Part shown: positions 1 to 12,357 of the stretch, piece after piece
Layout of the letters: every line of letters begins with the position of its first letter
Numbering within the stretch: position 1 is the stretch's first letter
Source of the DNA: Trichopria drosophilae
Lineage: Eukaryota > Arthropoda > Insecta > Hymenoptera > Diapriidae
Assembly: GCA_030407085.1 (NCBI GenBank)
Contig: CM059587.1
Coordinates: forward strand, 103,411,001 to 103,475,000
Direction of reading: 5' to 3'
DNA: 64,000 nucleotides
Notes under the pieces: generated by a model
What the model was told of the DNA's origin: nothing
The model's database searches: none
The model's input: only the letters and a program-made list of their open reading frames with translations
Program-made: the position numbers and the translations under genes

Positions 1-1861
1 TTTTTTAAGGATTCTTTTAAAAATTTTAAAAGTTGTAAAAGTAGAGCAAATTGATACCAATGTTCTGAATAAATAAAAAATAATAAATAAAAAATTTTCT
101 GGAGTTAAATTAAATTAAAATTGTTCATATTTACCTTGCAATATAATAGTCAAGAATTAAAACTTGTCTTTACAAAAATTATTAAATAATAAAAATTACC
201 CAGGAAGATGTCACAATAAAATGTAATAAATAAGTTAAAATGACTAAAAACCTTTAAATTCATCTTATAAAATTTTAAATATAAACGATCTGGTCTGAAA
301 TTGTTAAGAAAATTCAAATAGTTTCTTACATATTTATCGATTACATTTTGTTTATCTACATCGTTCCAACTAACATGAACAATGACTAGTTTAATATCCT
401 CTATTCTTAAGTTAGCATATTTAATAATTTAATAAATATTTTATTCTTTCAATTTTTTAAAAAGTAATTATTCATGATATGCAAAATGGCCAAAAACATG
501 CCTTTTTTCATTATCCTATCAACCCGGTTTTTTAATTTTTGTTGCAGCGAAATACCACCTTCAAACCTAAAAAGTTAACTGGATTTTAGATTCGAGTAAG
601 AACGACGTAATGATCCTTTTAATTCTGAATAATCCAGCGATCTAGAAATGTAAATAATTTTTTTAATTTCGAGGTTTGTTAAATCGGGTTTGGACGGAAG
701 ATGACCTGAATAATCGATAGCGGAACCTAATTTGATCTTCGCCTGAAAATTGATTATAACGAAGGCAAGATAAATTAATAATCCCTACGAGAATTCGTAA
801 CAATGTATTAATATTGGTGGCATTTTCAAATAGTTTTATTGAATATATCGAAAATGGATATATGTACGTTTTATTGTAAGTGAACTACGTGTTAAATTTC
901 GTTAAAAGAGTACAGAAATCGTGTTCTCGTTTATCCGCGGAAGTTCGAAATTGAGGATTTGCTGACAATCGAAAAACTGCTCTAAATAAATTTGTAAAAG
1001 CAAAACAAAGTTTCCACTTTTGCAATAAAGTGTGATATGATTCGATAAAAAATTTAATCACGCTTTACGATAGTCGCTAAAGTAATAGATAAAAGGTGAA
1101 GAATTAATTGTCTTAACAAATGAAATGTACACTTTCAATAACTATTTTTATACATTCTTACTGCAAACTGTTAAAAATTACATGAAATTTAATGTACGGC
1201 CAGTACGCACTAATACATTAAATTTAATAAGTTTGTAACTAAAATGTATCTTAATGTGCAGGAACATAAGTCTTATATAAGTCTTATCATAAGTAATTTT
1301 GTATTATGTTTCATCTATAGGCAAATTAAGTTATATTCATTAATTTTCAATGCAATTTAAGAATGTACATTTCCAATGCATGTACATGATTATTAATGTG
1401 CTTTTGCTAATATTCAATGACATGTGCATGAAATTTCAAAAAAATAAAAAAATATATTTGCCAGATCCATGCACAGGAAGCTCTCCTTATTTTATAAACA
1501 AGGCAATAGCTAGACATAAATCATTAAATCAGTATTTTGTTACAAAACTCTCTAAGCAGTGGATATAATTAAATGGATTAAAACTATTCACAGATTTGTC
1601 CAAAACTACTACCTAATAACGATTCAACAAAATAATTCAAAATATGTATGAAATAAATGTGGATTGGAGAATGGCGTATATCAAATGCACTTAAATTAGA
1701 AGACACTAATCTGTGTCTCGCGAATATTCGGCTGGTGTAGATCGTCGTTTTGCATTGTGTAAGTTTGGTACTAAGACTTTCTCTCTTTCCCGTTTTATAA
1801 TGATATTGGTTTCTGCCGCTAGTGACCATAGAATCGGATTAAATTATATTAAGCATTTCAG
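1..1861. other. AT-rich spacer, no gene seen
   Basis: No reading frame with protein-like composition and no clear repeat was found. The only longer frame (1350-1568) is rich in codons expected by chance in AT-rich DNA. Confidence 0.6.
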
Positions 1862-2029
1862 GAAAATTATGAAGAAAACCTAAGTGTCTATGCTGAGCAT
1901 ATAAACTTCTATGAAGTATTTGATGAAAATCTTAACGACAATAATAACAAGAGCAGTGATAATGATGATGATGATGTGAATAAAAATGATGATGACGATT
2001 ATACTAGTGAAGTTCAATCTTTGTCCTAA
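1862..2029 (+). CDS. Possible 3'-terminal exon encoding an acidic tail
   Basis: After a pyrimidine-containing AG acceptor at 1860-1861 there is an open frame of 55 codons ending in TAA at 2027-2029. It starts E-N-Y-E-E-N and passes through a YAEHINFYEVFDENL stretch into an acidic Asn/Asp/Ser-rich tail containing DNDDDD and DDDDY. The GAT-repeat part (about 1958-2000) could inflate the frame by chance, but the first 25 codons look protein-like in a region where most frames are broken. A stop codon lies just upstream in frame, so it could only be a downstream exon. I do not recognise the product. It could also be the tail of a decayed transposon protein. Confidence 0.25.
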   Translation, partial: ENYEENLSVYAEHINFYEVFDENLNDNNNKSSDNDDDDVNKNDDDDYTSEVQSLS

Positions 2030-3570
2030 TAATAGTTACGCTGAAAAACACGTCTATTCCAAAACTACAAACAACTAATAAATGCTGAACAGAAATTGCA
2101 TAAAAAGTGTCCAGACAATTTTTTAATTATTGTAAAAAATGCATGTACTTAAAATGACCTAAAATATTATCTAGAAACTAGACAAAGAAGTATCTAGGTT
2201 ATTCGTGGTAAATATTCTGAATACTTTTTTGCAGGCACAAAACAGAAACTGCCCATAGTTTATCTAAAAAAGGTGTAGAAAAACAATCCATGATTTTGTT
2301 GCATTTTCTGTAGAAAACTGGCCACATTTTATTAATCACAAACTGGCCAGTACACACGTTTCTTTCTCAAAAACTGAACATTTTAACCGAATTTCTAGCA
2401 GGTCTACTAAAAATTTAATTAATTGTTACAGTAAATTTTACAGTCGCTGGCATTGATCCATTTTTTTGATTATATAACATGAAACTTTACGGAAAATGGC
2501 GTTAAATTTAAGGTATATACATGATATTTTTTGTGTACATTAAATTTAACATCTGACATTAAAAGTCTTTTAATGTCGGAATTGAAATATACTTCCAACA
2601 CATGTTCATTAAATTTAATGTGTTTCCTTCTAAAATTGTATATAAATATAGGTTGCATATTTATTTTTCCATATTTTGGTATTTTAATATATCCTATTTA
2701 ATTTATGGTTCAAACCATAAAAAAATAATGTATTCTGCTTTTTGTATACCAAATCACTGCAGGAATGGTGGAAATATTACAAATATACTAGGATACAACA
2801 CTAGCTTTTTGTTCATTTTTTGAGGAATAAATGGCTCAATGGTAAAATCATTGACTTCAATCCCACAATTGTATGATTACCAAAAGACGGTTACATGTCT
2901 GCACAACACAAAACAAACAAGATACAAATGCAACATTTTCAAACTCAGCATTTTCGAACTCAACAAATAATATAACAAATAAAATAGTCAATCATTACAT
3001 TACAAAAATAATAAATATAAACTATAACAATTCTTATAATGTCACATGTGTATACATTCAACACAATCATGTTGCATTAACGCATACCATTCAACAACAT
3101 ATCTATCATTAACAGAGTTTGACCTCACCTCAGTAATTTTATAATCCGACACACCTAAACGTCGCATACTTAGTTTCGAAACTAACCTAACCTAATCTAC
3201 CCTAATTTGATGGAATATCTCCGTGGACAAACGATCAATATTCATTAAATTTTTTAATACAAGTTGTTATCGTTCATTTGTATTATTGACAATTATTAAC
3301 TAGATTTAAGATTTAATTTATGTTAAGAATATTACACTTGACTTTCAAAATACCATATAATTCTATAATCCAAAAATAATGTTGAAATTGCAGATGTTGA
3401 ATTTCCTATATGTTGAGTTTGTCGAATGTTGAGTTTGAAAATGTCAACATTTCACAATGTTGATTAGAAAATTGTTGAATGATAAGAGCATCGGTCATAA
3501 TGCAAGAGATAAAAACTGCTTTAGGCATCACCTCGAAAAGCGTATAAAAGAAAATGTTATCAACATATTA
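2030..3570. other. AT-rich spacer, no gene seen
   Basis: No supported feature. Frames here (2602-2823, 2873-3112) have low-complexity Asn/Ile/Tyr composition typical of AT-rich non-coding DNA. Confidence 0.6.
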
Positions 3571-3852
3571 CAGTCGAGCCTCCGTATTATGGACTTCCCT
3601 CTTATGGACTATCTGTTTTATGGACTTTTTTCTCCCCCAATTATGGACTTTTCCCTCTGTCGCTGTTTATCGCCTTCCCCCACTTTTGTGCTTACACACT
3701 TATACATACATACAATACATATGTACATGTGCCGCCTTTCACTTGTACTTGTAGCGAAAGGCGACGAAGTAGGGGAAGCGCTCTCTCCCCTTCATTGACC
3801 ATATTCGGGATCGGAGCATTCCCGACGAGTCCATGATACGGAGGCTCGACTG
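3571..3852. mobile_element. MITE with pogo/Tigger-like ends
   Basis: A 282-bp element has near-perfect terminal inverted repeats of about 24 bp that start CAGTCGAGCCTCCGTAT at both ends, with one mismatch just inside. Each end is flanked by TA (3569-3570 and 3853-3854). A CAG terminus with TA duplication is typical of the pogo/Tigger branch of Tc1/mariner. The interior has no transposase and carries several copies of a TATGGACT motif near the left end. It is therefore non-autonomous. The copy is only slightly decayed. Confidence 0.8.
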
Positions 3853-3859
3853 TACTACA

Positions 3860-4640
3860 TTCCACTTCTGATTCCCCGAAAGGGGGAGGGTATGTGGACC
3901 CCTTCTGCGGAAGTGGAGCGCCCGCTCCTCCCTCGGGAAGTTTGTCGTTCCTGGGACAGCTGGAGGTAACCTCAAGGAGTCAGTTGGAAAGTGCTGGGCG
4001 ACCCACCGTACTGGACGACACGTGGTCAGCCCCGAGGGACCCGACACAAGTGGCTGCGGCTGCGCAAAGTGGGATACCCCGGTCATGCGGGGCTGTTTGT
4101 GGGCGGTCGAGGATCCTGGGTCGGGGATCCGAGGCTGCATCGTTACCTCAGGTAAGGAGGTGGGAGATGAGCCTGTTGCCTCCCCTTTAAGGGGGAGGGT
4201 GTCAGACAGCCTCAGGGAGTCGGTCGGAAGGTATGTGGCTACCCACCGCCCCGAAGGACCCGAGACAAGTGGCTTCGGCTGCGCACCGTGGGATACCCCC
4301 GCACATGCGGGGTTTGTAGAACCGGACAGCAGAGGACCCTGGGTAGAGGGCCCCATGTCGCAAGTCTGAGCATGGGCCTCCAACACGGCGGATCATCCCA
4401 CCGAGCTGGGCGACCAATCCGACGGGTGCGACCCTGCAGTGTCGTAGGGATTAGAAAGGTCTTCTCCTCACCGAGGAGCTCGAGAAGTCTTGCCACTTTG
4501 AGATAGATTGGCAGAGATTACCGGAATAAGGGGTCTCGCGTTGGTCCGGGCGTATCCCGGCTCCCCACCATGGGGCCCGAGCCTTAGAGCCTTCTGGCAG
4601 GTAAGGCTCGATCAACAAATACGAGGGGACAAATTTACTT
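3860..4640. repeat. GC-rich block with two diverged tandem units, probably transposon-derived
   Basis: About 780 bp of strikingly GC-rich sequence sits between AT-rich flanks. Two related units (about 3878-4110 and 4183-4330) share a GGGGGAGGG start, a GGACCCGA(C/G)ACAAGTGGCT core and a GTGGGATACCCC...ATGCGGGG end. Frames on both strands are open only because stop codons are rare at this composition, and none resembles a known protein. Tandem GC-rich units like this occur in the 5' untranslated region of some insect LINEs, and the sharp edges argue for insertion. The family is not identified. Confidence 0.5.
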
Positions 4641-6830
4641 CTGATTCAACCAAGAAATCATACAGAAAAGTATCAAATTGAGGTAGACTTTATGTCAGAA
4701 GAATCAAATTCCTTTCTTCGTCAACTCAGCTAAAAACACTACCATTCTTCATGGAAATCAAAAAAGGGACGACATCATACAATAATATAAGCAGTATATC
4801 TTTTTATATATTCTGAAACTTGTGATCTGACCTCAGTTTTAGATAAACTAACCAATTTAGAGAATGGTAAACTATTTGCAGCGATGTTGACATTCAAACA
4901 AATCAGAATTTCGGAATGAATTAAAATAACTAAAAATACTAGGAAACATCAATATTAATCAATAATTAAATGCAGGATGGACGAATTCTAACTCTCAATA
5001 AACAAAAAATGAAAGGCTTATATAAACTATAAAAAACTGAGGTGACAAAATAACCTCCGCGTTTCAAAACTCTATGGGTCCCTCTTTAAGAGGCATAAGG
5101 ATGATTATCACTAGAATCAACAACTATCCAAATTTATTTATTCGACAGGAACTACTATTTAGATTATTACGAATGATTGAAGATAATTTTAAAATAAATG
5201 AATCAATCAATACAAATTGGAAGCAATCATTAAACGCGCGTAGTATGATATTCGCCTTGTATGCAGCCTCGCCAACTATTGTGGAAAAGCGAAACTATTG
5301 AAATTAGTTACTGTCGAATACAGTATCATGTATGGAATGGATGAAAATAGGTTTTTTATTGTTTTTCTCTCAATTGATTAATTTAATGTATATTATTACT
5401 TGTATCAGAAATACAAAAGGAAAAATTACGCTGACCTGCGTAAAAATTTGAGTAAATTAAAAAAATATGCAAATGACATACATAGATCTACGTATATCTA
5501 TATAGACTTATGTTCACATTATTTAGCTACAAATTCATGAATTATAGTATTTAGAACATGTATCTCTATACTTACTGTACGATTTTGTAACAAATTTGAA
5601 GAGCTTTGTACATTTTTAATGTCAGAGTGAAAATTGGATATACAAAATACATAAAAAATATTCTGAACTATCTAAGGAACGTAGTAATTTATTACAATAT
5701 TATTTATATCTTGAATAATTCTAATGTTAAAAAACAATAACCTATAGTGGTATGTTACAAGTGAGGTTATGACAAAAAATTTCACTTAATTCAACCATAG
5801 AAGAGTAAAAAAATAACTCATTTATTTAGAACTGATAGAGAATTTGCAGAAATAAGTAGAAATCACCCTACAAGACAGATCAAATACAACCACTTTTGTA
5901 ATTTTCCTGCAAAAGAATTAGATTTCTCGCGAGATTGCTGCTTATTTCAAATTCAAAAGAAAAACGAATATTGCCACTTTTATTGCACAGAAACGAAAAT
6001 ATGCAGCAAACAATACAATTTATAATACTGAAGCAGGTTTCAAATATTAAACAATTGCCAAGCTAATTGAGAAAGCGGTATTGTACTTCGAAGCAAGAGC
6101 AGCATTTGTATATCTCACAAAAGCGCAACTTGGTACCCAGTATTGCATTCTAGATCTTACACGGCAGATAATTGATTCAAAGTAATATCGTGGGATTACG
6201 ACATTATTCGTCTTGATGGGAATTAAATTGATGCTTAAAAACACCAGCAATTTTACTCCTGTGCGTGAAGTAATGAAAATTCTTTGTTATTGAAACGCCA
6301 AAAAGTTAGGAAATAATTTCATTATTCATAAACAATGATGACTTTAATATATATAAATAAAATTGGCTTATGCTGTGCATGATACGCAATATAAATAATT
6401 TGAAAAAGGTCAAGAACAGTGTAAACAAATTTATTTATTACTGCAAGGTGAAAAATAAATTATAATATGGGTATGAAAAATATTGCGCGCTGTTTCCATG
6501 GAGATAAATTTCGAAAAGTATTGTTTTAAAATAAGGAAGCCATAAGACAAAGACATGATGCCAAACCATGATACATAACCTCGAAATTTCTCTCGGTTTT
6601 TGTATCCGAAACAATATTTTTATAGTAAGAATACAGATTGCATTAATTAAACGGTTCCCATTTCTGTCCAGATTAGTAAACGGATAACGAGTAAAATATT
6701 TTCAACGTATGTCATAAATGAATATTAAACTGCACGTTTTATATTCTTCATACTTTAAAACTTGGGGTATTCATGATACTTCTTAAATGACTTTTCGATG
6801 TTTAAAATATGTTTCGTATAATATACACCT
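4641..6830. other. AT-rich spacer, no gene seen
   Basis: No convincing coding region. A short stretch near 5828-5866 resembles part of the dispersed repeat at 20990-21152 (shared GAACTGA-AGAGAATTT-CAGAAATAAGT), so some of this spacer is old repeat. Confidence 0.5.
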
Positions 6831-6846
6831 ATTACAAACGTATATG
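6831..6846. repeat. Left target-site duplication of LINE
   Basis: ATTACAAACGTATATG here is repeated exactly at 9580-9595, on the other side of the LINE. A 16-bp duplication is typical of target-primed reverse transcription. Confidence 0.9.
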
Positions 6847-6848
6847 GA

Positions 6849-9270
6849 TGTAGAGTAGAATCTGATCACCAGCCAATGATCATAGAGTTAGAACAGGGGT
6901 ATAGAAGGGAAGTGGAGATAGAAAGGGAGGCGGAGATGATTCAGGACTGGTCAGAGGAAGGGATAGAAGCGTTTAGAAGAAATATAAAAGAGATTAAATG
7001 GGAAAAGGTGGGGGTAGAAGAGGAATGGAATGAAATAGAAGAAGTAATGAAAAGAGAAGTTAAGACGAGAAGGAGAGGAAGGAGAAAAGGAATAGGATGG
7101 ATACCTTGGTGGGACAGGGAGTGTAGGGAGAAAAAGAAAGAGGTATATAGAGCAAGAAGAAAGTATAGGAGGACAGGGAAGGGAAATGCAGAATTTCTAC
7201 AAATGAGGAAGGAATATAGAGAGTTATGTGGAAAGAAAGAGGGGGAATATAAGAAAGTAGAGGAAAGAGAAATAGGAAAGATAAAAACAGAAGCGCAGGC
7301 ATGGGAATTCATTAATAGAGGAAGAAAGAAAAGGGAGGGGATAAGTAAAGAGATTAAAATGAAGGAATGGGAATAGTATTTTAAGATGGCATTAGGAGGA
7401 GTGGAAAAGAGAAAGGTGGAGGAAAGGGAAGGGCAAGGGGCAGATAGACATAAAGGAGGAGGAATAAGCCGTGAGGAAATAAATAAAGAAGTTAAAGGTT
7501 TAAAGAAAGGTAAGGCAGCAGGAATGGATGGAATAAGAAACGAGGCCTGGATAATGGGGGGAGAGAAAATGAGTTGGAAGTTAGAGGAAATTATAAATAA
7601 AATTTGGAGAGGGGAGGGATTCCCGGAGAAGTGGAGAGTAGGAGTGGTAGTTCCGATATGGAAAGGGGGAGATAAGAAGAGAACAAAGAATTATAGAGGG
7701 GTTATGTTAACGAGTACAGCGTATAAAGTGTATGCAAACATTATAAACAAGAGGTTGGTGAAAGAGTTAGATGAGAAAGGAGGGTGGAGCAGGTCACAGG
7801 CAGGGTTTAGGAAAGGAAGAGGGACGATCGAAAATGTTAAAATATTGAAACATATAGTAGGTAGAAGGATACAGGATCAAAAAAGAGTGTGGGCTTGTTT
7901 CCTAGATCTTAGAGCGGCTTTCGACAAAATTCAGAGGACGGAGTTATGGGAAATGATGAGGAAACGGGGGATAAGCGAAGACCTTATAGATAGAATAAAA
8001 GAAATTTACGAAGAAACGAGATGTGTGGTGCGGATAGGGGAGGAGATGTCAACGGAGTTCTGGGTGGAGAAGGGTGTAAGGCAGGGGTGTCCGCTGAGCC
8101 CAACTCTATTCAACATCTATATGGCGGACTTAGAGGAAGCCTTAAAAAATAAAGTAATGGGAGGAGTGAGGGTGGGAGGTGACAGGGTATGGTTGTTGGA
8201 ATATGCCGATGACATAGTAATTATAGCGGAAGAGGAAGAAGGGTTAAGGGCAATGATAAGAAATATGCAGACATATTTAAAGGGGAAGAAATTGGAGCTG
8301 TGTCCGGAAAAGTCGAAAGTCATTGTGTTTAGAAAAAAGGGCGAAAGAGACAAAAAAAGGTATTGGTGGTGGGGAAACGAAAGGTTAGAAGAGGTAAAAA
8401 TATATAAATATCTTGGATACTGGGTATCAAGGCATGGGGGGGGAACGGGAACAAGTGAGAGATAGAGTACGAAGAGCGAGAGTGGCCATGGGTTGGGTGT
8501 GGAGTTACGGAGAAAGAAAATTTAAGGGGGATATAAGGTGGCGGTTAAAGCTATTCGATAGTATTGTGAAAGGGGTTTTATACTACGGAGTGGAGATATG
8601 GGGATACACTGAATTGAAAGAAGTAGAGGCGTTGCAAGAGAAATACTTGAGATGGATATTGGGAGTGAGTAAATGCACCCCGGGATATATAGTGAGGGAG
8701 GAACTGAAAAGAAATAAAATGAAGGTGGAGACTGGATGGAGAGCAGGAAAGTACGAAGATAAGTTACAGAAAGGAGAAGGAGGGGAGATAGGAGTGAAAA
8801 GTATTTGTGAACGTAGAAAGGATGAAATGCAGAGACGGAGGGAGAAATGGACAAGGGAAAGTATAGAGAGAGGAAATTATTTATAGAGAGTGGGACTAAG
8901 CGAAGTAGCGCTCAATGCATGGGGGAGGGTAAATGGGAACGATTAAGAAAAAGAGATAAAGAGGTAGACGAGCAGCAGAGAGGTGAAGAAGTGAGGCAGT
9001 CACGGTCATGTAGAAATTATGAGAAAGTGATAGGTATTCCAGAATATATAAGGACAAGTAAGAAAAAGGAAGGAAAGAAATTGCAGATAATAGCGAGGTG
9101 GAGATGCGTAAATGAAGAGAGGGGGAATAGATACTGGATGAATTGAGACACCTGAAAGATAAATGCGAGTTGGTTAGGATAGAAGGTGGGGGAGGGCTAA
9201 ATATTTTAAACGATGATGGGAGAGGATATGAATGGATGAAAATGATAAAAACAGTAAGAAAGGAGCGAGA
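6849..9270 (+). pseudogene. Decayed LINE polyprotein: endonuclease tail, reverse transcriptase, C-terminal domain
   Basis: Frame 6849-8465 carries the end of the endonuclease (SDHQP), a basic linker and the polymerase. Visible polymerase motifs are KGKAAGMDGI, FLDLRAAFD (motif A), RQGCPLSPTLFN (motif B) and the catalytic YADDI (motif C, about 8204-8218), followed by KYLGYWV. All catalytic aspartates are present. The gene is nevertheless dead. There is an in-frame TAG at 7374-7376 inside a W-E-stop-Y-F motif, a frameshift at a G-run near 8435-8445, a TAG at 8884-8886, and further frame changes near 8920 and 9140. The C-terminal part continues in the shifted frames, with KYLRWILGVSKCTPGYIVREE and R-W-R-C-V-N-E-E. 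A host gene is excluded by the flanking duplication. Confidence 0.9.
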
Positions 9271-9297
9271 GAGAGAGAGAGAGAGAGAGGGGGGGGA
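9265..9297. repeat. (GA)n microsatellite followed by a G-run
   Basis: About thirteen GA dinucleotides followed by eight G residues, inside the 3' part of the LINE. Diverged GAGTGAGCGA-type repeats continue to about 9365. Confidence 0.9.
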
Positions 9298-9553
9298 GTG
9301 AGTGAGCGAGTGAAGCGAACGAGTGAGTAAAGGAGCGAGTGAAGTGTACGAGGGAGTGAGTGAGAGATAGTGGTTAGATGTGAAGTCAATTTGCTATTGA
9401 TTCAGTGAGATTTTTTTGAGTGAAATTTAAAAAAGGTAGAATGTTCGTGAATGTAAATGGTTAATGCAATGTAAATGTCGCTATATAGGTATAAATGTAA
9501 GCGTTTGTAAAAGGAAGTCCGTGTAAGCACACAAGTTGTGAGCACGTAAATAA

Positions 9554-9579
9554 ATACATACATACATACATACATACAT
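9554..9579 (+). repeat. (TACA)n 3' tail of the LINE
   Basis: A run of CATA/TACA tetranucleotides ends exactly at the right-hand target duplication. It is the element's own terminal microsatellite. Confidence 0.85.
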
Positions 9580-9595
9580 ATTACAAACGTATATG
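9580..9595. repeat. Right target-site duplication of LINE
   Basis: Exact copy of 6831-6846. Confidence 0.9.
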
Positions 9596-10324
9596 ATAAG
9601 CGCATATTAAACGACCGTGTTTTATCTGACTTTTTTTTCCACGAGCAATATTTTTATATAAAACATTTACATTTTACACTTTTTTATATAAAAAATTTGT
9701 TGTATAAAATTATTTGTATGATTACAGATTTATTTATTCAGATATTTTTTTTAATGGACTAGACTATATTACCCAAACGTGAGAATATTGTTATTAATAT
9801 CACTTTATACTAGCCGTTATATTTCACCAAGATATTAAACTATACATATTTTCGAAAAGTTATTTAGGACATTGAGTTGCTTTGAAATTAAATTACAAAA
9901 ACGTTCATGAAACGTGGACACATTAATAAATGTAACATGTTTTTATCATATTTAATTACAGTACAGATATTACACCGCTTCAATTTCTGGCAATGAATTG
10001 GTATTAATCCATGTTATATACATATTCATTTATAGCAAGAAAGTTAGTAAACGGAAGTAATCTCGTAATTCATCTACGCGTGTAAGCGCAAGTAAATTGT
10101 AAACATTCCGATTTCTTTTTTAACTTAAAATATGTTTTGAAGTTTTTGGTGTTCCTCATCATCATAACCTAAAATAACAATGATTGCCGGAATCTCGGTG
10201 TGTTTATCAAAATATATTCTGCCCACGCGACTGTCGCGCCAATCGCATGTAGTGGAAACTCCGAATTTTTGTTAGAAAAAAACTCTTAACAATATTAAAC
10301 ATAAACTTTCATTCAATAAAGGGA
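9596..10324. other. AT-rich spacer, no gene seen
   Basis: Host sequence resuming after the LINE. No supported feature. Confidence 0.55.
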
Positions 10325-10775
10325 CATTCTATGCAAAAAGAGCAACTCTGAATAATTTTTGTACATATCCATCTAAGATTTTTTGTCAGAGTTACAGTGA
10401 CAGTTGTAAGAGGTAAAGTTTCAAATACTAAATTTTAAAAAAATTTATATTTTTTAAACAGCTCGATGGATTTTTACAATCCAAAGTGTGTTTTCTTAAC
10501 AATTTCTTCAAGTTTATCATACAAAATAATTCAATTAGAAAAAGTTGAATTTGGAGCAAAATAAATTCGTATAAAAAATAATTTAGCATTGATTTGCTTC
10601 AAATTTAATCTTTTTATAACTTAGTTATTTTGTATGTTAAACTTCAAGAAATTCTGAACAAAATGCACATAAGATTGTGAAAATCCATCGAGCCGTTCAG
10701 AAAATATGAATGTTTTTAAAATTTGCTTTCAGAAAAATTTCAGAGCTTCTCTTTTTTCAGAGAACGACTCATGAA
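10325..10775. repeat. Old imperfect palindrome, MITE-like
   Basis: The two halves are imperfect reverse complements. The inner pair is CAGCTCGATGGATTTT (about 10460) with AAAATCCATCGAGCCG (about 10679). An outer pair around 10335-10355 and 10740-10765 shares a TTCAGAG...CTCTTTTT motif. There is no coding capacity and no clear target duplication, so this is probably a decayed non-autonomous foldback element. Confidence 0.55.
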
Positions 10776-11390
10776 TACTTTTTAAACTAAGTAATTAATA
10801 CTTAAAGTTTTCCGTTAAACATTTAGAAAACATTGGATATAATGTGTTGATAGTTCAAGCTGTTTACTTGGGTCATTTTTTTGCAGAACAAATCTTGTCT
10901 GGAATATACAGTTTTTAGTTGAAAACCTTACGTATTAGCAGTGAAGGTATTGGATTTTTTATCTTTCATCAGATGGATGAACCGTTGCGCTCATTGTAGA
11001 CATACCTCTTCCCGAAGACCCTCGATCAATTCGACTATTTCCACTCGTGTTCAGTTTTTATACTTCAGATAAGCCCTACGTCTTTCGAAAGGAACTTTTC
11101 TGCAAAAGCCAATAAGAATTTCATCTCAATACTTCAAATTTTCGTGATGAATCATATATTTCTATGACAATTTATATCGATAGGTACTCTAGAAAGATGG
11201 ATACGATTATATTATAATTAAATTTTTGTATGAAACTTATAATTAAATGAAATCTGGTCATCAGTCGTTATTATTTTTTAAAGAGTCCTTTCATTTTGAT
11301 AAAAAATTTGTATTAAAATGTTTTCAAAGAACTTTCAGGTTAATTTGTTTGACGACTATCGCAGTAGATACTTTATTTTATTACCTTCAG

Positions 11391-11494
11391 CATTGGCATT
11401 GGAAGTGATTTGGAATGGAGAGAGATTAAGGAAATTGGATAGCTTGTGTCATCAGGGAGGTCACTGTGAATCCATCAAGATTTCCACGGACTAA
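11391..11494 (+). CDS. Exon-like patch, strand ambiguous
   Basis: A strong acceptor-like TTTATTTTATTACCTTCAG ends at 11390. It is followed by 34 complete codons reading A-L-E-V-I-W-N-G-E-R-L-R-K-L-D, then S-L-C-H-Q-G-G-H-C, and ending in TAA at 11492-11494. On the minus strand the same patch (11522-11426) is also open, reading A-T-C-V-L-L-D-L-V-R-G-N-L-D-G-F, with a possible GTAATA donor beyond its stop near 11384. The patch is richer in G+C than its surroundings. I do not recognise either product, and one of the two readings is necessarily a shadow. Confidence 0.2.
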
Positions 11495-11724
11495 GTCCAG
11501 CAAGACACAGGTTGCACTCTCTAAATTTCTTACCTACAACTATTTAATCCCGATGTAAGACAAAATACTTTTTAAAGGAATGATACTTTGCTGTCTACCG
11601 ATAAATATATATCAACATAAATTATTCACGTATTTTTAATCATATAACTGTTAGTGTCTTACCAACGTTAAGAAATTTTATTACTGTTCCCTTCATTAAA
11701 CTTCGTCTTCAACTAAGAACAATG

Positions 11725-12120
11725 CAAGGGTGTCTATTTCGTGGTGGCGAAGACGCGCCGATTATTAATGCAAGTACTGCGCCCGTATAGCGTAATCAGC
11801 GCGCAGTAATACAAGTGGACAATAGACGCTTCCCGGCATGCACTGCAAGGGACTATTTCCATTCGCGAACCGCCCGATTGTTCGAGCATTATCGATCGTC
11901 ACTTGAATCGATCAGAATGTAAGGCACTCAATAATTTCCAAAATTCTCTAGAATAATAATTATAATTAATAAGAGATACGTCCCAACCCTAAGCAGCGTT
12001 ATTCGCAACAGATATATCACGGGAGTGTTAATTCTCGCATCCGCGCTCCCGCCAATTTGACCACGTGGTTACGCGATATGTAGTGGAAATCAGTCGCCGA
12101 GATTCAACGCAATTTTCGAA
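11725..12120. other. CpG-richer patch without a reading frame
   Basis: CpG dinucleotides are noticeably dense here, for example around GACGCGCCG, CAGCGCGCAG and CATCCGCGCTCCCGCC, in an otherwise AT-rich setting. No frame is convincing. It could be a promoter or first untranslated exon of an unseen gene, or a decayed repeat. I cannot decide which. Confidence 0.3.
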
Positions 12121-12250
12121 CATTTTACGGGATATAAAATAATGAAATCTAACCTATGTGTGGAATTTTTTAAATTTTAGCAGCCATTTCCAGAATACAA
12201 GTTTGTACGCAGTTTTTATATCATTTTTATTTGTTTATTGTCCTAATATA

Positions 12251-12357
12251 CCCTGCAAACACGGAAAGTACCAGTTATGTAATATTTAGGTAATAGTTAC
12301 ATTGTGATATAAATGTTACATAGTTGTTACATAACTGTTACTTTTGTGTTTGCAGGG
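12251..12357. mobile_element. 107-bp MITE
   Basis: The ends are CCCTGCAAACAC at the left and GTGTTTGCAGGG at the right, flanked by TA on both sides (12249-12250 and 12358-12359). The interior is also largely palindromic, with GTTATGTAA near the left and TTACATAAC near the right. The TA duplication suggests a Tc1/mariner-related non-autonomous element. Confidence 0.8.

Larger units (their letters stand above)
6847..9579 (+). mobile_element. 5'-truncated non-LTR retrotransposon (APE-type LINE)
   Basis: A 2,733-bp insertion lies between two perfect 16-bp duplications. It begins inside the endonuclease domain: the first codons give C-R-V-E-S-D-H-Q-P, the conserved Ser-Asp-His motif of apurinic-type endonucleases. 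The reverse transcriptase follows, and the element ends in a (TACA/CATA)n tail at about 9554-9579 rather than poly(A). The plus strand is markedly purine-rich, unlike the surroundings. 5' truncation at insertion is normal for LINEs. The clade is unresolved; the layout fits the I/jockey/R1 assemblage, and similar C-terminal sequence is common in ant genomes as I recall. Confidence 0.93.

Noticed and set aside
3187..3212. CCTAA-like stretch resembling insect telomeric repeats
   Set aside because: Only about two adjacent CCTAA units plus imperfect neighbours. Too short to call an interstitial telomere.
3739..4506. Long overlapping open frames on both strands in the GC-rich block
   Set aside because: They overlap in several frames and both strands, show no family motif and follow from rarity of AT-rich stop codons at this composition.
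6941..7312. Minus-strand Ser/Phe/Leu-rich frames across the LINE
   Set aside because: Complementary shadows of the purine-rich reverse-transcriptase coding strand.
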